Part shown: positions 9,022 through 12,126 of the stretch, in pieces
Layout: the number at the start of each line of letters is the position of its first letter
Numbering within the stretch: position 1 is the first letter of the stretch
Assembly: GCA_023423065.1 (NCBI GenBank)
Contig: JAFAGC010000059.1
Coordinates: forward strand, 1 to 12,126
DNA length: 12,126 nucleotides
Origin: Pseudomonadota bacterium
Lineage (GTDB): Bacteria; Pseudomonadota; Gammaproteobacteria; Steroidobacterales; Steroidobacteraceae
Direction: 5' to 3'
Notes under the pieces: generated by a model
Told to the model about the DNA's origin: nothing
What the model saw: the letters and a program-made list of their open reading frames with translations, nothing else
Database searches by the model: none
Translations under genes and position numbers: made by a program

Positions 9022-9186
9022 TCAGCGGATCAGACCGCTGGTCACCATCAGGAAGCTGGTGTCGCCACTCCGATGGACACGCGCGATGCTGGTGGCATCG
9101 ACGAAGGTCAGGCTCAGCAGGATCGTCACGAACACCGCACCGAGCGCGCTGGCCGTCACTTTCAGATTGTTTTTCAGGATGGTCAT
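9022..9186 (-). CDS. Small single-span membrane protein, first gene of the gntR operon
   Basis: I do not recognise a family for this 54-residue ORF, but it has the marks of a real gene. AAGGAG lies 6 nt before ATG 9186, it follows the promoter directly, and only 15 bp separate its stop from the gntR start. The protein begins MTILKNNLKVTAS with a positive charge, has a hydrophobic helix at about residues 12-29 (ALGAVFVTILLSLTFV) and ends in a polar tail with VHRSGDTSF. It could be a membrane anchor peptide or have a weakly predicted signal peptide with cleavage after about residue 31. A role as sensor, accessory subunit of the exporter, or leader peptide tuning gntR translation is inference only. 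An in-frame ATG at 9213 lies before the ribosome-binding site and is less likely. Confidence 0.7.
   Translation of the reverse strand: MTILKNNLKVTASALGAVFVTILLSLTFVDATSIARVHRSGDTSFLMVTSGLIR
9023..9040 (-). repeat. 6-bp hairpin at the small-ORF stop, before gntR
   Basis: CAGCGG (9023-9028) pairs with CCGCTG (9035-9040) around a 6-nt loop. It covers the last codons of the 54-residue ORF and ends about 10 nt before the gntR ribosome-binding site. Ribosomes finishing the small ORF would melt it, so it could couple gntR translation to that ORF. Confidence 0.4.
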
Positions 9187-9216
9187 AAGTGTCTCCTTGC
9201 TCCTCTTTCTCACTTG

Positions 9217-9229
9217 GGGCGGTTCGCCC
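9217..9229 (-). repeat. Leader hairpin upstream of the small ORF
   Basis: GGGCG (9217-9221) pairs with CGCCC (9225-9229) around a 3-nt loop. It falls in the predicted 5' leader of the gntR operon, about 20 nt before the ribosome-binding site, and is followed on the minus strand by a purine-rich run. Confidence 0.35.
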
Positions 9230-9250
9230 TATGCGTTCCGCCCGTCCGTC

Positions 9251-9278
9251 TTGGTGTTATATATAACTACAACACCAA
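9251..9278. promoter_or_regulatory. Nested palindromes, candidate GntR operator
   Basis: TTGGTGTT (9251-9258) and AACACCAA (9271-9278) form a perfect 8-bp inverted repeat with a 12-bp spacer. Inside and slightly off-centre is a second perfect palindrome, GTTATATATAAC (9256-9267). GT...AC half-sites are usual for GntR-family operators. The site covers the predicted -10 of the gntR operon and lies 81 bp before the divergent small ORF at 9359, so one protein could control both directions. Confidence 0.6.
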
Positions 9279-9289
9279 CTCAGACGCAA
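9256..9289 (-). promoter_or_regulatory. Predicted promoter of the small-ORF/gntR/ABC operon
   Basis: On the minus strand TTGCGT (9284-9289) serves as -35. It lies 17-18 bp before the AT stretch holding TTATAT/TATATA (9260-9266), with the better match TATAAC at 9256-9261. The -10 is inside the palindrome at 9251-9278, as expected for autorepression. Exact hexamers are uncertain. Confidence 0.5.
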
Positions 9290-9297
9290 GCCCCCAA

Positions 9298-9314
9298 CCC
9301 AAAAAAAGTTTGGG
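9298..9314. repeat. Small inverted repeat with A-run in the divergent region
   Basis: CCCAAA (9298-9303) pairs with TTTGGG (9309-9314) around AAAAG. It stands out in a GC-rich region and lies 45 bp before the small plus-strand ORF at 9359. It may be part of that unit's leader or promoter; the A-run could also bend DNA next to the operator. Confidence 0.35.
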
Positions 9315-9358
9315 CCGCGTTTCAGCCTCAGGCGCGCATTCAGCAGCCGGGGGTGACC

Positions 9359-9574
9359 ATGAATTCTAAGGTGCTGATTATTATGGGAATTGTAGTGGCG
9401 CACGGGGCGTTGGCGGCCGGTTGGGTACAGCAGGAAGCCCCCCAGCACCGCACACCGAAGGTCGTCGCGGCATGCTCACCCTCCCCCGACGTCCTGCCGG
9501 ATTTCACCCCCCGCGCCATGCTGCTCGCGGCCCTGGTCTCGCCCGAGCCGCTGGGCGAGTCGATGCAGCCGTGA
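9359..9574 (+). CDS. Small signal-anchored protein upstream of the ECF sigma gene
   Basis: This 71-residue ORF starts at ATG 9359, with a G-rich run (GGGGGTG) about 3-8 nt upstream as a possible ribosome-binding site. The product begins MNSKVLIIMGIVVAHGALAAGW, a good signal peptide or signal anchor (hydrophobic about 5-20, possible cleavage after ALAAG). The rest is about 48 residues, polar and Pro-rich, with one Cys (in VAACSPSPDVLPDFTP) and a hydrophobic MLLAAL stretch. The HGALAAGW opening recalls short TonB-like or Xanthomonadales small periplasmic proteins I have a vague memory of, but I cannot name a family. Its stop overlaps a GTG of the sigma-factor frame (GTGA at 9571-9574), which suggests that it and the sigma/anti-sigma genes form one operon. 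It could be a signal input to that unit; this is inference. Confidence 0.6.
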   Translation: MNSKVLIIMGIVVAHGALAAGWVQQEAPQHRTPKVVAACSPSPDVLPDFTPRAMLLAALVSPEPLGESMQP

Positions 9575-9591
9575 ACGCGGGGCTCATCACG

Positions 9592-10227
9592 ATGGATGGA
9601 TTCGCCGCTCCGGAACCGGCACCGCGCTTCGCGAGCGCACAACCAGCGCGTAAAGTCGTGGGCGTGAGTGACGACGAGGATGCGCAGTTGATGCTCGCGT
9701 ACGCCGCCGGCGAAATGCGCGCCTTCGAGACGCTGTACGGGCGCCACCGCACGGCGCTGTACCGCTATCTAGTTAGACAGGCGCGCGACGGCGAAACGGC
9801 CAACGACCTGTTCCAGGAAGTGTGGAGCCGCGTGATCGTGAACCGCGCGCGCTACGAGCCGCGCGCCAAGTTCCGCACCTTCCTGTTCACGCTCGCGCAC
9901 AACTGTTTCATCGATCATTGCCGGCGCACGAAGGCGCGTCCCGGCGGCACGAACGTCGACGACGCCGACGCGGCGGACCTGCTGCCCGCGGACGACAGCG
10001 CGCTGCCCGAGCGCGCGCTCGAGCGCGACGAATCGACGCGCCGCTACCGCGCCGCGCTCGAGTCGTTGCCGCAGGAGCAGCGCGACGTCTATCTACTTCA
10101 CGAGGAGTCGAACCTCTCGCTCGAGGAGATCGGACGCGTGACCGGCGTCGGCACGGAGACGGCCAAGAGCCGGCTGCGTTACGCGGTCGGCAAGCTCAAG
10201 GCGGCATTGGCCGTCGCGGAGGCGTGA
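9592..10227 (+). CDS. ECF-type RNA polymerase sigma factor
   Basis: This is a sigma-70 family factor with only regions 2 and 4. Region 2 spans about residues 33-115 and includes AFETLYGRHRTALYRYLVR, the core-binding FQEVWSRV and the -10-reading FRTFLFTLAHNCFIDHCRR. Region 4 lies at about 143-205: RAALESLPQEQRDVYLLHE, LSLEEIGRVTGVGTETAKSRLRYAVGKLK. The start is uncertain. ATG 9592 gives 211 residues with a poorly conserved front of 24; GTG 9664 gives 187 residues beginning VSDDEDAQLMLAY, closer to the usual ECF length and opening; GTG 9571 overlaps the previous stop. No clear ribosome-binding site decides it. One base separates the stop from the next gene, the probable anti-sigma factor. A short run at about 9771-9779 (CTA GTT AGA) uses codons rare in this gene. 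Confidence 0.92.
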   Translation: MDGFAAPEPAPRFASAQPARKVVGVSDDEDAQLMLAYAAGEMRAFETLYGRHRTALYRYLVRQARDGETANDLFQEVWSRVIVNRARYEPRAKFRTFLFTLAHNCFIDHCRRTKARPGGTNVDDADAADLLPADDSALPERALERDESTRRYRAALESLPQEQRDVYLLHEESNLSLEEIGRVTGVGTETAKSRLRYAVGKLKAALAVAEA

Positions 10228-10228
10228 G

Positions 10229-10984
10229 ATGACGGACCGCGACGACGAACTCGACGATTTCCTGCGGCGGAGCAAGCCCATCTTCCGGCGCGCCGACGAA
10301 GACGATCTCGAGCCGCCGGCGGAGCTCGACCGGATCGTGCTGCGCCAGGCGCGCGAGGCGATCGAGGCCGAGCGGCCGCAGCGCGTGTTCCGCGGGCCAC
10401 GCTGGGGCGCGCCCATCGCGCTCGCCGCGACCCTGCTCATCGCGCTCACCGTCGTTTTCCAGGGCTGGATGCCCGAGAAGGAACCGGTCGGCGAAGTGAC
10501 CGTGCGAAGCGTCGCGCGCGAAGTCCCCGCCCCGGCCGCCGACGCCCCGGTTGCCGGTGCCCCGGTTGCCGAGGCCGAAGCGTTCGCCAACGCGCGCCCG
10601 GCGCAGCCAGCCCCCGCGGCCGCGCCGCCGCGCGAAGAGGCCGCCGATGCCGGCCCGTACGTGGTCGGAATCGTGCCGCCGCAGGCTGCGGCGCCCGCTT
10701 CCTCCCCGGCACTGGTTTCCGACGCCGAGGCCTCGCGCCACGTGGCGCCACCGCCGGCGCCACCGGGCGTCGAAATGGCGTCTGCCCCCACCATGGCGCG
10801 CGGAACCGTGCAGACCGCGAAGGCGCGGGCGGATGCAGAAGTCCCCCCTTGGCGCAAGGACGCGACCACCTGGCTGCTCGAAATCCAGCGCCTGCGCGCC
10901 GCGGGCGAGACCGGTCTCGCAGACGCCGAAATGGCGGAATACAACCGGCAGCATCGCGCCTACGCGGGTGCCCCGGACCGGTAG
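10229..10984 (+). CDS. Single-pass membrane protein, probable anti-sigma factor
   Basis: This 251-residue protein follows the sigma gene after one base, with GGAGG 6 nt before its ATG. Residues 1-58 are charged and cytoplasmic (DDELDDFLRRSKPIF, a helix PPAELDRIVLRQAREAI). One membrane helix spans about 61-78. Then comes a long Ala/Pro-rich, low-complexity periplasmic stretch (about 95-205). The C-terminus (212-245, WLLEIQRLRAAGETGLADAEM) looks like a small helical hairpin, similar to a tail seen on other membrane proteins beside ECF factors in Xanthomonadales. It has no His-x3-Cys-x2-Cys zinc motif, so it is not a ZAS-type anti-sigma factor. Gene order and topology support an anti-sigma role, with the periplasmic part as sensor; no domain match proves it. 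Confidence 0.78.
   Translation: MTDRDDELDDFLRRSKPIFRRADEDDLEPPAELDRIVLRQAREAIEAERPQRVFRGPRWGAPIALAATLLIALTVVFQGWMPEKEPVGEVTVRSVAREVPAPAADAPVAGAPVAEAEAFANARPAQPAPAAAPPREEAADAGPYVVGIVPPQAAAPASSPALVSDAEASRHVAPPPAPPGVEMASAPTMARGTVQTAKARADAEVPPWRKDATTWLLEIQRLRAAGETGLADAEMAEYNRQHRAYAGAPDR
10544..10571 (+). repeat. 13-bp direct repeat in the anti-sigma gene
   Basis: GCCCCGGTTGCCG occurs at 10544-10556 and again at 10559-10571, a 15-bp period. It encodes APVAG followed by APVAE in the low-complexity linker, and probably arose by slippage. Confidence 0.6.
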
Positions 10985-11007
10985 GCCGACCAGGCGCCAA
11001 GTCAGCT

Positions 11008-11023
11008 GCCTGAAGGGTCAGGC
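11008..11023 (+). repeat. 6-bp hairpin before the mdh promoter
   Basis: GCCTGA (11008-11013) pairs with TCAGGC (11018-11023) around a 4-nt loop. It lies 24 bp after the stop of the anti-sigma-type gene and overlaps the expected -35 region of mdh. It may be a weak terminator for the sigma operon, but the nearest T-run (11043-11048) is too far for a classical one. Confidence 0.35.
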
Positions 11024-11024
11024 C

Positions 11025-11033
11025 TGTTAGAAT
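11025..11033 (+). promoter_or_regulatory. Predicted extended -10 promoter of mdh
   Basis: TGTTAGAAT (11025-11033) is an extended -10 element: TG, one base, then TAGAAT (11028-11033), a one-mismatch match to TATAAT. No good -35 lies 17 bp upstream (GCTGCC), as is usual with extended -10 promoters. It would start mdh mRNA at about 11040, giving a leader of about 30 nt with a T-run and GGAG at 11059-11062. Confidence 0.55.
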
Positions 11034-11071
11034 CCCGGCCCCTTTTTTCAGGTCCCCTGGAGTCCGCGTCG

Positions 11072-12049
11072 ATGAAACCCGCCGTCAATGTCGCGATCAC
11101 CGGAGCCGCCGGTCAGATCGGCTACGCCCTCGCTTTCCGCGTTGCCTCGGGTCAGATGCTCGGACCCGATACCCCGATCAACCTGCACCTGCTCGAAGTG
11201 ACGCCGGCGCTGCCACAGCTCGCGGGCGTGGTGATGGAGCTCAACGACTGCGCGTTCCCGACGCTGAACAAGATCGTCGCGACGGACGATGCGAAGGTCG
11301 CGTTCAAGGACTGCCACGCCGCGCTGCTGGTCGGCGCGCGTCCGCGTGGCCCCGGCATGGAGCGCAAGGACCTGCTCATGGCGAACGCGCAGATCTTCTC
11401 GGCGCAGGGCAAGGCCATGAACGAGGTGGCGGACCGCAATATCCGCGTGCTCGTGGTCGGCAACCCGGCGAACACCAACGCGATGATCGCGCGCGCGAAT
11501 GCCAAGGATCTGAACCCACGCAACTTCACCGCGATGACGCGCCTGGATCACAACCGCGCGCTCTCGCAACTCGCCGAAAAGACCGGCAGCCACGTCACGA
11601 AGATCCGGAAGATGCTGATCTGGGGCAATCACTCCTCGACGCAGTATCCCGATCTCAACTTCTGCCTCGTCGACGGCAAGCCGGCCCATTCGCTGGTCGA
11701 CCGCAAGTGGTACGAGGAGACCTTCATTCCCACCGTGCAACAGCGCGGCGCGGCCATCATCAAGGCGCGCGGCGCGTCGTCGGCCGCCTCCGCGGCGTCG
11801 GCGGCCATCGACCACATGCGCGACTGGCACCTCGGCACGTCCTCGGACAACTTCATCAGCATGGCCGTGCCGGCCGACGGCAGCTACGGCATCAAGGAAG
11901 GCGTCGTATATTCGTACCCGGTGACCTGCGCCAACGGCGATTACAAGGTCGTGCAGGGCCTCGCGATCGACGACTTCTCGCGCCAGCGCATGGATGCAAC
12001 GGACAAGGAACTGCGCGAAGAGCGCGACGGCGTCCGCGAGCTGATCTGA
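11072..12049 (+). CDS. mdh: Malate dehydrogenase (NAD-dependent)
   Basis: This 325-residue enzyme interconverts malate and oxaloacetate with NAD in the cytoplasm, as part of the TCA cycle. The nucleotide-binding fold starts with GAAGQIGY (residues 11-18). The mobile loop has the substrate-binding arginines (GARPRGPGMER, R92 and R98). The catalytic pair is D159 in TRLDHNRA and H187 in GNHSSTQYPD, with the Asp-His spacing of the family. MELNDCAFP and LVVGNPANTNA place it with the longer, cytosolic-type bacterial enzymes of about 325 residues, not the E. coli type. Length is normal and the gene complete. The start at ATG 11072 has GGAG 9 nt upstream. It stands alone behind its own promoter, unrelated to the sigma operon before it. 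Confidence 0.97.
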   Translation: MKPAVNVAITGAAGQIGYALAFRVASGQMLGPDTPINLHLLEVTPALPQLAGVVMELNDCAFPTLNKIVATDDAKVAFKDCHAALLVGARPRGPGMERKDLLMANAQIFSAQGKAMNEVADRNIRVLVVGNPANTNAMIARANAKDLNPRNFTAMTRLDHNRALSQLAEKTGSHVTKIRKMLIWGNHSSTQYPDLNFCLVDGKPAHSLVDRKWYEETFIPTVQQRGAAIIKARGASSAASAASAAIDHMRDWHLGTSSDNFISMAVPADGSYGIKEGVVYSYPVTCANGDYKVVQGLAIDDFSRQRMDATDKELREERDGVRELI

Positions 12050-12097
12050 TCACCACTGCGCGGCTAACTACCGAGCTCGTCGAATGAACGATCAGGC

Positions 12098-12121
12098 CGG
12101 GTCGCGCGAACGCCCGACCCG
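12098..12121 (+). terminator. Inverted repeat after mdh, possible terminator cut by window end
   Basis: CGGGTCG (12098-12104) pairs with CGACCCG (12115-12121) around a 10-nt loop, 48 bp after the mdh stop. A following T-run, which would make it an intrinsic terminator, cannot be seen because the window ends at 12126. The rest of 12050-12126 shows no gene. Confidence 0.45.
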
Positions 12122-12126
12122 CAGCC

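Noticed and set aside
9257..9448. 63-residue minus-strand ORF across the divergent promoter
   Set aside because: It covers the predicted operator and reads low-complexity sequence; no ribosome-binding site.
9421..9591. Extended N-terminus of the sigma factor from ATG 9421
   Set aside because: This part overlaps the small ORF 9359-9574 in another frame, is Pro/Arg-rich and resembles no sigma region.
11021..11048. GGCC...GGCC followed by six T as an intrinsic terminator before mdh
   Set aside because: The stem is only 4 bp with a 12-nt loop and overlaps the extended -10 of mdh, which explains the AT bases better.

Overview
This window is GC-rich, has very tight gene packing and no tRNA, rRNA, phage or insertion-sequence signature. 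The gene content (YheS-type ABC-F protein, STAS-fused MlaE permease with an MCE protein and a PqiC-like lipoprotein, YtrA-type GntR regulator with an ABC-2 exporter, ECF sigma unit, NAD malate dehydrogenase) suggests a chromosomal segment of a gammaproteobacterium near the Xanthomonadales, Nevskiales or Steroidobacteraceae. That placement is inferred from gene style, not from a marker gene.

Layout. Positions 1-3133 (+): the 3' part of a yheS-like ABC-F ATPase, overlapped at its end by a membrane-anchored phospholipase-D-superfamily protein. Positions 3123-6562 (-): a four-gene operon with every junction overlapping, encoding a phospholipid-type MCE/Mla transporter (STAS-MlaE permease, MlaF ATPase, MCE protein, outer-membrane-type auxiliary lipoprotein). 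Positions 6563-6747: a gap of about 185 bp with two strong inverted repeats. Positions 6748-9186 (-): a second operon of a 54-residue single-span peptide, a YtrA-type GntR repressor, an ABC ATPase and an ABC-2 permease. Its promoter at about 9250-9290 is overlaid by a palindromic candidate operator. Positions 9359-10984 (+), divergent from it: a 71-residue signal-anchored peptide, an ECF sigma factor and a single-pass, Pro/Ala-rich protein in the anti-sigma position. Positions 11072-12049 (+): mdh behind its own extended -10 promoter, followed by an inverted repeat at the window edge.

How the genes work together. Three of the units concern the cell envelope: the MCE transporter moves lipids between inner and outer membranes, the PLD-like protein may act on phospholipid headgroups, and the GntR/ABC-2 operon looks like an autoregulated envelope-stress exporter. 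The sigma/anti-sigma unit is a probable transmembrane signalling switch whose stimulus is unknown. Nothing here is clearly a new system. The least explained parts are the two small membrane peptides, one opening each of the two divergent regulatory units, and the nested palindromes between them.
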